Numbered from the stretch's first letter, positions 1-9,131 are shown. The stretch is DNA of 64,000 bases from Streptomyces sp. P3 (GCF_003032475.1 NZ_CP028369.1:2294001-2358000), one strand, 5' to 3'. Program-made: numbers and translations. Notes: generated by a model not told the origin, from the sequence alone.

Positions 1-28
1 GCACCGTCCTGGAGATGGAGAGAACGAC

Positions 29-1606
29 ATGCTTGTGAGACCCGTCATCGCCTGCGCCGGCCTGGTGGCAGGCGCGCTCGTCGCGTTGTCCGGCACCACG
101 GCGCAGGCCGCCACCACCCGCTACGAGGCCGAGGCCTCCCCGGCGGTCTGCACCGGCACCATCGACTCCGACTGGACCGGGTACTCGGGCAGCGGTTTCT
201 GCAACGGAGCCAACTCGACCGGCGGATACGCCCAGTTCACCGTCAATGCCGCTACGGCCGGCACGGCGACGCTGAGCGTCCGCTTCGCCAACGGCGCCGC
301 GGCCGCCCGCCCGGCCGCGCTGGTCGTCAACGGCACCACCGTGCAGACGCCGTCCTTCGAGGCCACCGGCGCCTGGTCGACGTGGGTCACCAAGACGCTC
401 ACCGTGTCGCTCGTCGCCGGCGCCAACACGGTCCGGCTCGATCCCACCACGTCCGCCGGACTGCCCAACGTCGACCATCTCGACGCCGACGTGTCGGGCG
501 CCACGACGCCGCCGGCGGGCTCCGCGCTCTACGTGGCCCCGGGCGGCATCGACGGCGCGGCCGGCACCCAGTCCGCGCCGACCACCCTCACCTCGGCGAT
601 CAGCCGGGTCGCCGCCGGCGGAACCATCTACCTGCGCGGCGGCACGTACGCCTACGGGTCGACGGTCACGATCCCGGCCACCAGCAACGGCACCGCGTCC
701 GCCCGCACCACGCTGGCCGCCTACCCGGGGGAGACGCCGGTTCTGAACTTCTCGGCGCAGAGCGAGAGTTCGGCCAACCGCGGGCTTCAGCTGTTCGGCT
801 CGTACTGGCACGTCAAGGGTCTCGTCGTGGAACGCGCCGGGGACAACGGGATCTACGTCGGCGGCAGCGACAACGTCATCGAGCGCACGGTGACCCGCTA
901 CAACCGGGACACGGGGCTCCAGCTCGGCCGGATCGCCTCCACCACACCCGCCGCCCAGTGGCCGGCCCGCAACCTGATCCTGAGCGCCGAGTCGCACGAC
1001 AACGCCGACTCCGACGGCGAGGACGCCGACGGCTTCGCCGCGAAGCTCACCACCGGCACCGGCAACGTCTTCCGGTACGCCGTCTCGCACAACAACATCG
1101 ACGACGGCTGGGACCTCTACACCAAGACCGACACCGGAGCCATCGGCCCGGTGACCGTCGAGGACTCCCTGTCCTACAACAACGGCACCCTCTCCGACGG
1201 GACCGTGAACTCCAACGGCGACCGCAACGGCTACAAGCTCGGCGGCGACGACATCGCCGTGAACCACGTCGTGCGGCGCAGCATCGCCTTCCACAACGGC
1301 AAGCACGGGTTCACCTACAACAGCAACCCGGGCTCCATGGCGGTGTCGAACAACCTGAGCGTCGACAACGCCCAGCGCAACTACTCGTGGGACGCCGGGA
1401 CGGCGGTCTTCCGCGGCAACACCTCGTGCCGGTTCACGGTGAGCGGAGCGAACGACAAGACCGTCGGCGACGCGGACGGCACCAACCAGTTCTGGACGGG
1501 CTCCAACGGCAGCCGGTGCGCCTCGTACTCGGGCGCCCTCGGCTGGTCCTTCGCCTCGGACGGCCGCCTGGTCGTGACGCTGGGAGGCAGGCAGGTGACG
1601 CTGTAA
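29..1606 (+). CDS. secreted right-handed beta-helix (pectate lyase-like) protein with N-terminal CBM
   Basis: This 525-aa protein has a clear signal peptide (hydrophobic stretch then AQA-A, about residues 1-28). A carbohydrate-binding module of the CBM35/CBM6 kind follows at about 30-155, starting with the typical YEAEA motif. From about 165 the sequence ALYVAPGG...GTIYLRGGTY begins a right-handed parallel beta-helix of the pectate-lyase superfamily (PL9-like), and repeated N-rich turns (NNVIERT, SHNNIDDGWDLYTK, YNNG) continue to about 450. It probably acts outside the cell on pectin-like or other plant polysaccharide. A purine-rich ribosome site (GGAGATGGAGAG) precedes the ATG. The gene stands alone and is followed by a strong hairpin. 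The exact substrate is not readable from sequence. Confidence 0.85.
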   Translation: MLVRPVIACAGLVAGALVALSGTTAQAATTRYEAEASPAVCTGTIDSDWTGYSGSGFCNGANSTGGYAQFTVNAATAGTATLSVRFANGAAAARPAALVVNGTTVQTPSFEATGAWSTWVTKTLTVSLVAGANTVRLDPTTSAGLPNVDHLDADVSGATTPPAGSALYVAPGGIDGAAGTQSAPTTLTSAISRVAAGGTIYLRGGTYAYGSTVTIPATSNGTASARTTLAAYPGETPVLNFSAQSESSANRGLQLFGSYWHVKGLVVERAGDNGIYVGGSDNVIERTVTRYNRDTGLQLGRIASTTPAAQWPARNLILSAESHDNADSDGEDADGFAAKLTTGTGNVFRYAVSHNNIDDGWDLYTKTDTGAIGPVTVEDSLSYNNGTLSDGTVNSNGDRNGYKLGGDDIAVNHVVRRSIAFHNGKHGFTYNSNPGSMAVSNNLSVDNAQRNYSWDAGTAVFRGNTSCRFTVSGANDKTVGDADGTNQFWTGSNGSRCASYSGALGWSFASDGRLVVTLGGRQVTL

Positions 1607-1634
1607 CGGGCACGGCCGGCGCCGTCTCACCGCA

Positions 1635-1669
1635 CGGATCGGGCCGGGCCGAGGGCCCGGCCCGATCCG
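1635..1669 (+). terminator. factor-independent terminator after the beta-helix gene
   Basis: A perfect 16-bp inverted repeat (CGGATCGGGCCGGGCC, arms 1635-1650 and 1654-1669, 3-nt loop GAG) lies 29 bp after the stop codon. There is no U-tract, as is usual in Streptomyces. The rest of the 1607-1915 gap shows no convincing gene. Confidence 0.75.
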
Positions 1670-1915
1670 CCGCTCCGGTGCCCGCAGGCTCACTCACCCG
1701 TGACGCGGAACGGTCCGAGCAGTGGCCCCTCCTCAAGCCGCTCGACCGGTTGCGGCTGTGGAACGCGCTGCCCGACAGGCGCCGCACCTGCTTCATCGAG
1801 GCCGGTGAGGTAGGTGACATCCGAGGTCACGGCGGAACCCCGGACATCTGTTCCCCGTCAAGAAGGGCGAAGCACGAACAGATGAACGCACGGGACGACA
1901 TGGGGTGGGCGCGCG

Positions 1916-2788
1916 GTGGACAGGCGGATCAGGGGGGCGGCGCTGGCCTGCCTTCTGTTGACGGCGGGCCTGGCGACAGGCTGCACGACCGAATCCCGCG
2001 CGGACTCCTCGGCCACCCCGGACGCCTCCGCGTCGTCCGGGCGGCCCGGCCGGGGCGAGGCGGGCGCGCGAGCGGGCAAGGAGCCGGACACCAAGGCGGC
2101 CATCGCCGCCGCCTACCGCAAGTGGGGGCTCGAACCGCTCGCCGCGCCCCCCGCGCCGCCCGCGACCAAGCCGTCCCGGAAGCCGGCCGAGGGCGGCGGG
2201 GTGCCGGTGATCAGCGAGATACCCACCCAGCAGAAGATCGTCTTCCTCACGTTCGACGACGGGGCCGAGAAGGACCCGAAGTTCGTGACGATGATGCGGG
2301 AACTGAAGATCCCCTTCACGATGTTCCTGACGGACGCCGCCATCCGCGCCGACTACGGCTACTTCAAGCCGCTCCAGCACCTCGGGGACGGCGTCCAGAA
2401 CCACACCCTGACCCACCCGAACCTGCGCACCCTTGGCGCGAGCGCCCAGAAGCAGGAGATCTGCGGCCAGCAGACCAAGCTCAAGGCCGAGTACGGCACC
2501 ACGCCCAGGCTGCTGCGTCCGCCCTACGGCAACTGGAACGAGGACACCCGGGCCGCGGCGGCGTCCTGCGGCCTCGAGGCGATCGTCCTGTGGCGCGAGT
2601 CCATGCAGATCACGAACATGCAGTACCAGCGCGGCGACAGGAAACTCCACCCGGGCGACATCATCCTGGCCCACTTCCGCGGACCGTCCGAGCTCAAGGG
2701 CACGACGATGACCGAGATGACGGCCAACATGCTGCGCCACATCCAGGAACAGGGCTTCACCGTCGCCCGCCTCGAGGACTACCTGTAG
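1916..2788 (+). CDS. polysaccharide deacetylase (NodB/CE4) lipoprotein
   Basis: The 290-aa protein starts at a GTG and has a lipoprotein signal with the lipobox LATGC at about residues 19-23. A low-complexity linker runs to about 95 and is followed by a NodB homology domain. Metal-site motifs are visible: TFDDG (Asp114/Asp115), H163-x3-H167 in NHTLTHP, and the downstream RPPYGNWN loop. The family removes acetyl groups from N-acetylglucosamine polymers such as peptidoglycan or chitin. A lipid anchor would put it on the outer face of the membrane. The gene is monocistronic and converges on the downstream phosphatase gene. Confidence 0.85.
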   Translation: MDRRIRGAALACLLLTAGLATGCTTESRADSSATPDASASSGRPGRGEAGARAGKEPDTKAAIAAAYRKWGLEPLAAPPAPPATKPSRKPAEGGGVPVISEIPTQQKIVFLTFDDGAEKDPKFVTMMRELKIPFTMFLTDAAIRADYGYFKPLQHLGDGVQNHTLTHPNLRTLGASAQKQEICGQQTKLKAEYGTTPRLLRPPYGNWNEDTRAAAASCGLEAIVLWRESMQITNMQYQRGDRKLHPGDIILAHFRGPSELKGTTMTEMTANMLRHIQEQGFTVARLEDYL

Positions 2789-2845
2789 GACCAGGACCAG
2801 GACCGGCTCCGGGACCGTCCAGGAGCCGGACCGGTGCGGCCCGGC

Positions 2846-2886
2846 GGCCCTGCCGGCCGACTCAGGCCGGGTCGGCCGGCAGGGCC
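2846..2886. terminator. bidirectional hairpin overlapping the end of the phosphatase gene
   Basis: A perfect 16-bp inverted repeat (GGCCCTGCCGGCCGAC, 2846-2861, with its complement at 2871-2886) has the minus-strand stop codon (2862-2864) in its 9-nt loop. It lies between convergent genes and can terminate both. One arm is coding sequence of the phosphatase C-terminus. Confidence 0.65.
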
Positions 2887-5309
2887 TGCTCCGCCCAGAT
2901 GGTCTTGCCGGCGGGCGTCTGACGGGTGCCCCAGCGCTCCGCGATCTGGGCGACGAGCAGCAGCCCGCGCCCGCCCTCGTCGAAGACCCGGGCCCGCCGC
3001 AGGTGCGGGGCGGTGCTGCTGCCGTCGGAGACCTCGCAGATGAGCGACGTGTCGCGGATGAGCCGCAGCACGATGGGGTCGCCGCCGTACCGCACGGCGT
3101 TCGTGACGAGTTCGCTGACGATCAGTTCGGTGGCGAACGCCGCCTCCGTCAGCCCCCACGCGGCCAGCTGTTCGCCCGCCAGCTTGCGCGCCCCGGCCAC
3201 CGCCGCGGGATCCCGTGCCACCTGCCAGGTACGCACCTTCTTGGCGTCCAGCGCGGCGGTGCGCGCCAGCATCAGCACGATGTCGTCGCCGGGACGGTCG
3301 CCCAGCACCGTGCGCAGCACGTCGTCGCAGGTCTCCTCCAACGACGCCGACGGTGCGGCCGGGCCGCTCAGCGCCCGGTGCAGCAGGGCGAGACCGGCGT
3401 CGATGTCGCGGTCGGCGGCCTCGACCAGGCCGTCGGTGTAGAAGGCGAGCAGGCTGCCCTCCGCGAGCTCCACCTCGACGGACTCGAACGGCAGCCCGCC
3501 GAGCCCGAGCGGCGGTCCGGCCGGCGGGTCCAGGAAGCGCACGCCGCCGTCGGGGGTGACCAGGGCGGGCGGCGGATGGCCTGCGCGAGCCAGGGTGCAG
3601 CGCCGGGACACCGGGTCGTACACGGCGTACACACAGGTCGCCCCGACCTCCCCCGACGCGTCCTGCGCGCGCCCGCGGGCCTCCGGGCCCTCCTCCCGGT
3701 CGAGCCTGAGGACGAGGTCGTCGAGCTGGGTGAGCAGTTCGTCGGGGGCGAGGTCGACGTCGGCGAGGGTCCGTACGGCGGTGCGCAGCCGGCCCATCGT
3801 GGCCGAGGCGTGGATGCCGTGGCCCACCACGTCGCCCACGACCAGGGCGACCCGGGCGCCGGACAGCGGGATGACGTCGAACCAGTCGCCGCCCACGTCG
3901 GCGCCAGACCCGGCGGGCAGATAGCGGTACGCCACCTCCATCGCCGTCAGCTCCCGCGGCCGCACGGGGAGGAGGCTGCGCTGGAGCGCCAGCGCCGTGC
4001 GGCGTTCCCGGGTGTAGCGGCGGGCGTTGTCCACGCTCACCGCCGCCCGGGCGACGATCTCCTCGGCGAGCAGCAGGTCGTCCTCGGTGAAGGCGTCCCC
4101 CGTGCGGTGCCGCAGGAAGTGCACCAGACCGAGGGTCACCCCGCGTGCGCGCAACGGGACCAGCATCAGCGAGTGGATCATGTACTTCGAGACGGTCTCG
4201 GCGCGGGCCTGGGAGGACCTGATCCATTCCTGTATCCCCGGCTCGCCGGCCGTGTGCCGGGTGCCCCGGCCTGCCGTCAGCGTGCGCGTCGGCGGTGTCA
4301 TGACGGGATAGCGCACGGCGTCGCCCGGGGCCGCCACCGACTCCGGGCAGCCCTCCAGCACCGACCGCTGCGCCGCGCGGCGCACCACGACGGGCCGGTC
4401 CGGCCGCAGCGGCTCCGGTTCGTCGCCCTGCAGGACGGACTCCAGCAGATCCACCGTGACGAAGTCGGCGAACCCTTCGACGGCCACGTCGGCCAGCTCC
4501 TCCACCGTGCGGGTCACGTCCAGGGCGCTGCCGATGCGCACGCCCGCGTCGTTGAGGACCGCGAGGCGGCGGCGCGCCCAGTGCTGTTCGGTGGTGTCGA
4601 AGACGGCCGCCGAGACCCCGAGCACCCGGCCTGCCTCGTCCTTCAGCGGTGAGATGAACATCGACCAGGCGTGCTCCCGGGTCTCGCCCGGGGCCCTGCC
4701 GTGCGCCTCGTGGAACACCGTCTCGCCGGTGCGCAGCACCTGCCGCTGCAGACGGTCGTACTCGTCGAACGGCTTGGTGGGCTCGATCTCCCACAGGGTG
4801 CGGCCCCGCATCTCGTCGACGGTCAGGCCCATCACGCGGGACATCGACGCGTTGGCCGACACCATCCGTGCCGCGCGGTCGTAGACCGCCACCGGCACGG
4901 GAAGCTGTGCGAGCGTGAGGTCCCACAGGGCCGCCGTGACCGGCTCGGCCCGCCCGGGCTCGCTCGCCGGCCCCGCGCCCGTCACCAGCCAGAGCCGCCC
5001 GGAGCCCGCGTCCGCCATCGGCGTTCCCTGCAGCCGCAGCACCACCCGGTCTCCGCCGCGGTGCCGCAGCGCCACCTCACCGGCCGTCCGGCGGCCGGCG
5101 GCGACATGACGCCGCGCCGACTCGGGCAGTCGTGCGGCGAGCAGACCGGCGGCCGGCCGGCCCACGACCTCGGCGGCCCCGTACCCCAGTATCCGCTCGG
5201 CTCCCGCGCTCCACGCCGTGATCGCCCCACGAGCGTCGACGACGACCGCGAAGTCCTCCGGCACGGGTTCCGGCGCCGTGCCCCGGGATGCGACACCTCT
5301 ACCGTTCAT
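2862..5309 (-). CDS. PAS-PAS-GAF-SpoIIE phosphatase with C-terminal HATPase (anti-sigma-type kinase)
   Basis: The preferred start is the ATG at 5309 (MNGRGVAS), giving 815 aa. An upstream in-frame start would add 101 residues with no domain. Domains in order: PAS (about 15-110), PAS (about 128-265), GAF (about 268-440), SpoIIE/PP2C phosphatase (about 445-680, with metal motifs GADVGGDWFD and GDVVGHG), and an RsbW/SpoIIAB-like HATPase (about 695-810, with ELVTNAVRYG and GGRGLLLV). Such proteins dephosphorylate anti-anti-sigma factors and can also bind or phosphorylate them, linking redox or ligand sensing to sigma-factor control. No membrane segment is seen, so it is cytoplasmic. No sigma or anti-sigma partner is adjacent except the divergent ECF gene. 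Confidence 0.85.
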   Translation of the reverse strand: MNGRGVASRGTAPEPVPEDFAVVVDARGAITAWSAGAERILGYGAAEVVGRPAAGLLAARLPESARRHVAAGRRTAGEVALRHRGGDRVVLRLQGTPMADAGSGRLWLVTGAGPASEPGRAEPVTAALWDLTLAQLPVPVAVYDRAARMVSANASMSRVMGLTVDEMRGRTLWEIEPTKPFDEYDRLQRQVLRTGETVFHEAHGRAPGETREHAWSMFISPLKDEAGRVLGVSAAVFDTTEQHWARRRLAVLNDAGVRIGSALDVTRTVEELADVAVEGFADFVTVDLLESVLQGDEPEPLRPDRPVVVRRAAQRSVLEGCPESVAAPGDAVRYPVMTPPTRTLTAGRGTRHTAGEPGIQEWIRSSQARAETVSKYMIHSLMLVPLRARGVTLGLVHFLRHRTGDAFTEDDLLLAEEIVARAAVSVDNARRYTRERRTALALQRSLLPVRPRELTAMEVAYRYLPAGSGADVGGDWFDVIPLSGARVALVVGDVVGHGIHASATMGRLRTAVRTLADVDLAPDELLTQLDDLVLRLDREEGPEARGRAQDASGEVGATCVYAVYDPVSRRCTLARAGHPPPALVTPDGGVRFLDPPAGPPLGLGGLPFESVEVELAEGSLLAFYTDGLVEAADRDIDAGLALLHRALSGPAAPSASLEETCDDVLRTVLGDRPGDDIVLMLARTAALDAKKVRTWQVARDPAAVAGARKLAGEQLAAWGLTEAAFATELIVSELVTNAVRYGGDPIVLRLIRDTSLICEVSDGSSTAPHLRRARVFDEGGRGLLLVAQIAERWGTRQTPAGKTIWAEQALPADPA

Positions 5310-5598
5310 GGGCCACTCCGCCTCGCTCTCGCCCGGCCGTCGCGGGCCGGGCCGCCGGAACCGCGCCCCGGCATGCCGGCCGCCCGCGCCCGCCGCCCCA
5401 CCGGGCCGTTCCCGCACCCGGCCCGGGGAACATCCGTCCGGAGCCCGAACCTCCTGACGCGTCCGTCCGCGTCCAGTCTGGCAGCGGCACGACGACTTTG
5501 CGGGCGGCTCGGTGGATCTTGGGCGTGCGGGGCCGGGCCGGACGTGCCCGGCATCGAAGCGGCTGTCCCCGTAGGCGGTTCGGCCTAGAATTCCGGTC

Positions 5599-6543
5599 AT
5601 GGCCCTGACCATGAGCGACGTGGACCGGTTCGAGGCGGCACGACCCCGTCTGGGAGCGATCGCCTACCGTCTCCTCGGCTCGGCGAGCGAGGCGGAGGAC
5701 GCCGTGCAGGAGACCTTCCTGCGCTGGCAGGCCGCCGACGTCGAGCGCGTCGAGGTCCCCGAGGCCTGGCTGACGAAGGTGCTCACCAACCTGTGCCTCA
5801 ACCAGCTCACCTCGGCCCGCGCACGGCGTGAGACCTATGTGGGCCAGTGGCTCCCCGAGCCGCTGCTCGCCGGCGACCCGATGCTCGGCCCGGCCGACAC
5901 GGCCGAACAGCGCGAGTCGGTGTCGTACGCGGTGCTCGCCCTGCTGGAGCGCCTCTCCCCCAACGAGCGGGCGGTGTACGTGCTGCGGGAGGCGTTCGAC
6001 TACCCGCACCGGGAGATCGCCGCGATCCTCGACCTCACCGAGTCGGCCAGTCAGCAGATCTTCCACCGCGCCAAGAAGCACGTCGCGGACGGCAGGACCC
6101 GCACCGAGATCGACGAGGCCGCCGCCCGGCGGATCATCGACGAGTTCCTGGAGGCCGCGACCAGCGGCCGGACCGAGCCGCTGGTGCGACTGCTGACCGA
6201 GGACGTCGTCTCGGTCGGCGACGGCGGCGGAAAGGTCCCGGCCCGCGCCAGGGCCTTCGAGGGCGCCCTCGCCGTCGCGAAGTTCATGCGGGGCCTGTTC
6301 AAGCCCGGCAAGGCCAAGCGCGCCCTGGTCGGCGGTTCGCCCGGGATGTACGCCGCGACCGCCAACGGCGGCCCCGCCGTCGTGGCGGTCGTCGACGGAC
6401 GGGTCATCGGCGTCATGTGCCTGGAGGTCACCGCCGAGGGCATCGCCGCGTTCCGCAACCAGGTCAACCCCGACAAGCTCGAACGCGCGACCGAGCGGTG
6501 GGCGGCCGCAGACCACGGCGAACCCCTGGTCGTCCCCTTCTGA
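5599..6543 (+). CDS. sigJ: ECF41-family RNA polymerase sigma factor (SigJ-like)
   Basis: The 314-aa protein has an ECF sigma-2 region (RYLLGS-like YRLLGSASEAEDAVQETFLRW), a sigma-4 region (SPNERAVYVLREAFDYPHREIAAIL) and a C-terminal SnoaL-like extension. Three hallmarks of the ECF41 group are present: WLPEP in the linker, DGGGK (usually DGGGR), and NPDKL near the C-terminus. In this group the extension itself modulates activity, so no anti-sigma gene is expected. ECF41 genes normally sit beside an oxidoreductase, epimerase or carboxymuconolactone decarboxylase, and here an oxidoreductase follows 103 bp downstream. The ATG at 5599 is preceded only by a weak ribosome site, and an ATG 12 bp later is an alternative. 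Confidence 0.9.
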   Translation: MALTMSDVDRFEAARPRLGAIAYRLLGSASEAEDAVQETFLRWQAADVERVEVPEAWLTKVLTNLCLNQLTSARARRETYVGQWLPEPLLAGDPMLGPADTAEQRESVSYAVLALLERLSPNERAVYVLREAFDYPHREIAAILDLTESASQQIFHRAKKHVADGRTRTEIDEAAARRIIDEFLEAATSGRTEPLVRLLTEDVVSVGDGGGKVPARARAFEGALAVAKFMRGLFKPGKAKRALVGGSPGMYAATANGGPAVVAVVDGRVIGVMCLEVTAEGIAAFRNQVNPDKLERATERWAAADHGEPLVVPF

Positions 6544-6646
6544 CTCCCCTCCGCGTCGATGTGAGGTGCTTCACACTCCGTACCTGTCAGGAAACGGCGG
6601 GCCGTCCGGTTCAGGAGGCGAATCCGCTCAAGACAGGAGCAGGGAT

Positions 6647-7954
6647 ATGCAGCACCGCATCATCGTCCTCGGAGCCGGATACGCCGGAGCCGTCGTCGCG
6701 GGCCGCCTCGCCAGGCGGCTGCGCCCGGAAGACGTCGCCGTCACCCTCGTCAACGCCGAGGCCGACTTCGTCGAGCGCGTCCGTATGCACCAGCTCGCGG
6801 TGGGCCAGGATCTTCCGCCCCGGCCGCTCGACGAGATGTTCGCGGGCACCGGCGTCGAGCTGAGGGTCGCGAGGGTCACCGGCGTCGACGTCGACCGCAG
6901 GGCCGTGACCGTCGTCGACGCGAACGGCGCCGGGGAGCTGGCCTACGACACCCTCGTGTACGCCCTCGGCAGCGACTGGAACGACCAGGGCGTCCCCGGG
7001 GTCGCCGAGCACGCCCACCAGATCGCCGGCCGCCCCGGGGCGCTCCGGCTGCGCGAGCGCCTGGCCGGGCTCACCGCCGGGCAGCCCGTGGTCGTGGTCG
7101 GCGGCGGTCTCACCGGCGTGGAGGCGGTCACCGAGATCGCCGAGGCCCGCCCGGACCTCGACGTGGCCCTCGTCGCCCGCGACGGTCTCGGCGACTGGCT
7201 CTCGGCCAAGGGGCGCGGGCATCTGCGGAAGGTCTGCGACCGGCTCGGCGTCACCGTGCACGAGCACGCCGCCGTCACCGGCGTCGAGGCCGACCGTGTC
7301 ACCACCGCCGACGGCGGGTCGGTCCCGGCCGCGGTCACGGTGTGGACGACCGGCTTCGCCGTCCACCCGATCGCGCGGGCCACCGCCCTGGAGGTCACCG
7401 ACACCGGCCGGATCGTGGTCGACGCCACCATGCGCTCGGTCTCGCACCCGGACGTGTACGCGGTCGGCGACGCGGCCATGGCGAAGGGCGTCGGCGGCAA
7501 GCCGCTGCGGATGTCGTGCGCCTCGGGCGTCCCCATGGCGTGGCAGGCCGCCGACGCCGTCGCGGCCCGCCTGACCGGCGGGAAACTCCCGGACACGCCG
7601 CTGCGCTACTTCAACCAGTGCATCTCGCTGGGGCGCGGGGAGGGCCTGATCCAGTACGTCACCGGCGACGACCGCGCCGTGCGGGGGGCCCTGACGGGAC
7701 GGCTCGCCGCCGCCTACAAGGAACTGGTCTGCAAGGGCGCGGCCTGGGGCGTCGCCCACCCGCTGCTCGGGCCGTCCCGGCGCCGGCCCGTCGTGCGGGA
7801 GGCCGTGCGGGAGCAGGCGAACCCGGGAGCCCCGGCGAGCCCGTCCGCCCCGACCGGTGCGCCCGATGCGGTCGGGGCACGCGTCCTGACCGGTTCACCC
7901 GTCCCGAACGGCCCGGTGGACTCGACGGACCCGGGGGTCGAGGCGCCGGCGTGA
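6647..7954 (+). CDS. FAD/NAD(P)-dependent oxidoreductase, NDH-2-like, ECF41 partner
   Basis: The ATG at 6647 has a good ribosome site (AGGAG just upstream) and gives 435 aa. An in-frame upstream ATG at 6566 would add 27 unlikely residues. Two dinucleotide folds are visible: VLGAGYAGAVVAG at residues 6-18 for FAD, and VVVGGGLTGVEAV at about 150 for NAD(P)H. The late FAD motif DVYAVGDAAMA is at about 269. The closest families are type II NADH dehydrogenase-like soluble oxidoreductases. The C-terminal 60 residues are Pro/Gly/Ala-rich and probably disordered. Position next to the ECF41 gene suggests this is the sigma factor's target. The substrate is unknown. Confidence 0.85.
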   Translation: MQHRIIVLGAGYAGAVVAGRLARRLRPEDVAVTLVNAEADFVERVRMHQLAVGQDLPPRPLDEMFAGTGVELRVARVTGVDVDRRAVTVVDANGAGELAYDTLVYALGSDWNDQGVPGVAEHAHQIAGRPGALRLRERLAGLTAGQPVVVVGGGLTGVEAVTEIAEARPDLDVALVARDGLGDWLSAKGRGHLRKVCDRLGVTVHEHAAVTGVEADRVTTADGGSVPAAVTVWTTGFAVHPIARATALEVTDTGRIVVDATMRSVSHPDVYAVGDAAMAKGVGGKPLRMSCASGVPMAWQAADAVAARLTGGKLPDTPLRYFNQCISLGRGEGLIQYVTGDDRAVRGALTGRLAAAYKELVCKGAAWGVAHPLLGPSRRRPVVREAVREQANPGAPASPSAPTGAPDAVGARVLTGSPVPNGPVDSTDPGVEAPA

Positions 7955-7991
7955 CGCGCATCCGGACCGGGCGCCGTCGACGTCCGGGCGG

Positions 7992-8021
7992 CGCCCCCGC
8001 GGAGCGGTCCGCGCGGGGGCG
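7992..8021. terminator. terminator hairpin between convergent genes
   Basis: The arms CGCCCCCGCGGA and TCCGCGCGGGGGCG (4-nt loop, one bulge) lie between the oxidoreductase (+) and MerR (-) genes and could stop transcription in both directions. Confidence 0.6.
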
Positions 8022-8067
8022 TCGCGGCGTCCGGGACGTGTGTCCCTCGAGGGCTGCGCCCGGGCGA

Positions 8068-8406
8068 TCAGTCGGTGCCGCCGGGCGTCCCGTTCGCGGC
8101 CCGGTGGTACTCGGCGTTGATGCGCTGGGCCTCCTCGAGCTGGTCCTCGAGGATGACGATGCGGCAGGCGGCCTCGATCGGCGTCCCCCGGTCGACGAGT
8201 TCGCGGGCGCGGGCGGCGATCCGCAGCTGGTAGCGGGAGTACCGGCGATGTCCCCCCTCCGAGCGGAGCGGGGTGATCAGCCGCGCCTCACCGAGGGCTC
8301 GCAGGAACCCCGGGGTGGCTCCGATCATCTCGGCCGCCCGGCCCATCGTGTATGCGGGGTAGTCGTCGTCGTCCAGACGATCACCGAGAGGGTTGTCCGT
8401 TGTCAT
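8068..8406 (-). CDS. MerR-family transcriptional regulator (small)
   Basis: The ATG at 8406 is preceded by GAGGTGAC and gives 112 aa. The N-terminal winged HTH (YTMGRAAEMIGATPGFLRALGEARLITPLRSEGGHRRYSRYQLR) is a standard MerR DNA-binding domain. A short helix (about 80-105) could dimerise. There is no effector domain and no metal-binding cysteine, so it does not look like a metal or SoxR-type sensor. The protein is about the size of the short MerR-like regulators common in Streptomyces. It is divergent from the GvpU-like gene across about 350 bp and could regulate it, which is inference. Confidence 0.8.
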   Translation of the reverse strand: MTTDNPLGDRLDDDDYPAYTMGRAAEMIGATPGFLRALGEARLITPLRSEGGHRRYSRYQLRIAARARELVDRGTPIEAACRIVILEDQLEEAQRINAEYHRAANGTPGGTD

Positions 8407-8743
8407 GTCACCTCGCTGTGCAACGCGTCGAGGGGCCCCGGCGCCGTACGGCACCAGGGCCCCGAGGGAAATTCAACACCATCTGTCGGTCTTGCCGCTG
8501 TGCCGACCCTTCGGTTACCGCCGGTCGGCCCGGCGCGGGAGGCGCGGCGCGCCGTCGCTGGGCGTCACTCCCGCTGCTCCGGAGGAACCCCGCCGACCTG
8601 CGACAAGAGCCGCGGCCGGGTGGGCGTGCGGGGCGGGTGGCGGCCCCGGCCCGCCCCGCTCCGATCAGCAGCCCGGCCGGTGCCGGCCGCGTCGCCCGGT
8701 CCACGTGTTCACGACCGCGGGGCGGTATACGGAGCGGCGACTG

Positions 8744-8760
8744 CATAAAATGTGCTCTCA
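8744..8760 (+). promoter_or_regulatory. possible leaderless-transcript promoter (-10 TAAAAT)
   Basis: TAAAAT at 8746-8751 ends 8 bp before the ATG at 8760. No Shine-Dalgarno-like sequence lies in the 15 bp before the start. A transcript starting at the usual distance from this -10 would begin at or next to the ATG, i.e. be leaderless. Confidence 0.4.
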
Positions 8761-9131
8761 TGTCGAACCCCGATGAGCTGCTCGTCGCCATCTCCGCCGC
8801 GGTGGAGTCCGAGCCGAGCAATCAGATGTCGCTGACCGTGGTCGTGGGCGGCGCCGTCATCACCGGCCGGCTGGCGCCGGAGGCCGTGTGGAGGGAACGG
8901 GTGGCGGAGGTCCTGAAGGACTCCGACCGGCTCGGCCCGTTCTCCGAGATCTTCGCCCGTGACCCGCGAGAGGGCAGGACCGGCGGTGAGGCGCCCACGC
9001 ACCTGCACTTCCATCTGGCCCGCATCCTGCAGGGCAACCTGGGGATCCCCGAGGCGGGAGGCATGTACCGGGTCGCGATCAAGGACGTCGGCGCGTGGAC
9101 CGTGGGCGACTTCAGCTACTTCGACCGGTGA
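8760..9131 (+). CDS. GvpU-like gas vesicle accessory family protein (orphan)
   Basis: The 123-aa protein has the layout of GvpU-type proteins: an acidic N-terminal helix (NPDELLVAISAAVESE), the strand motif SLTVVVGGAVITGRL, and a C-terminal strand run (HLHFHLARIL...GGMYRVAIKDVGAWTVGDFSY). GvpU proteins accompany gas vesicle gene sets in Bacillus and actinobacteria. No other gvp gene is visible here, so it is either an orphan or has another role. No ribosome site precedes the ATG, suggesting a leaderless mRNA. The family assignment is by pattern only. Confidence 0.5.
   Translation: MSNPDELLVAISAAVESEPSNQMSLTVVVGGAVITGRLAPEAVWRERVAEVLKDSDRLGPFSEIFARDPREGRTGGEAPTHLHFHLARILQGNLGIPEAGGMYRVAIKDVGAWTVGDFSYFDR

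Noticed and set aside
382..2922. Very long open frame (846 codons) covering the beta-helix and deacetylase genes
   Set aside because: It is Arg/His/Pro-rich out-of-frame reading of two well-supported genes, a known effect of high GC.
2779..4926. Long minus-strand open frame inside the SpoIIE phosphatase gene
   Set aside because: Composition is Arg/Gly/Pro-rich without domains, and the overlapping frame has complete PAS/GAF/SpoIIE/HATPase domains.
6567..6598. Possible ECF41 promoter (TTCACA ... CGG) ahead of the oxidoreductase
   Set aside because: Only TCACA matches the expected -35 element, and no CGTC lies at the right distance, so it was not listed as a feature.
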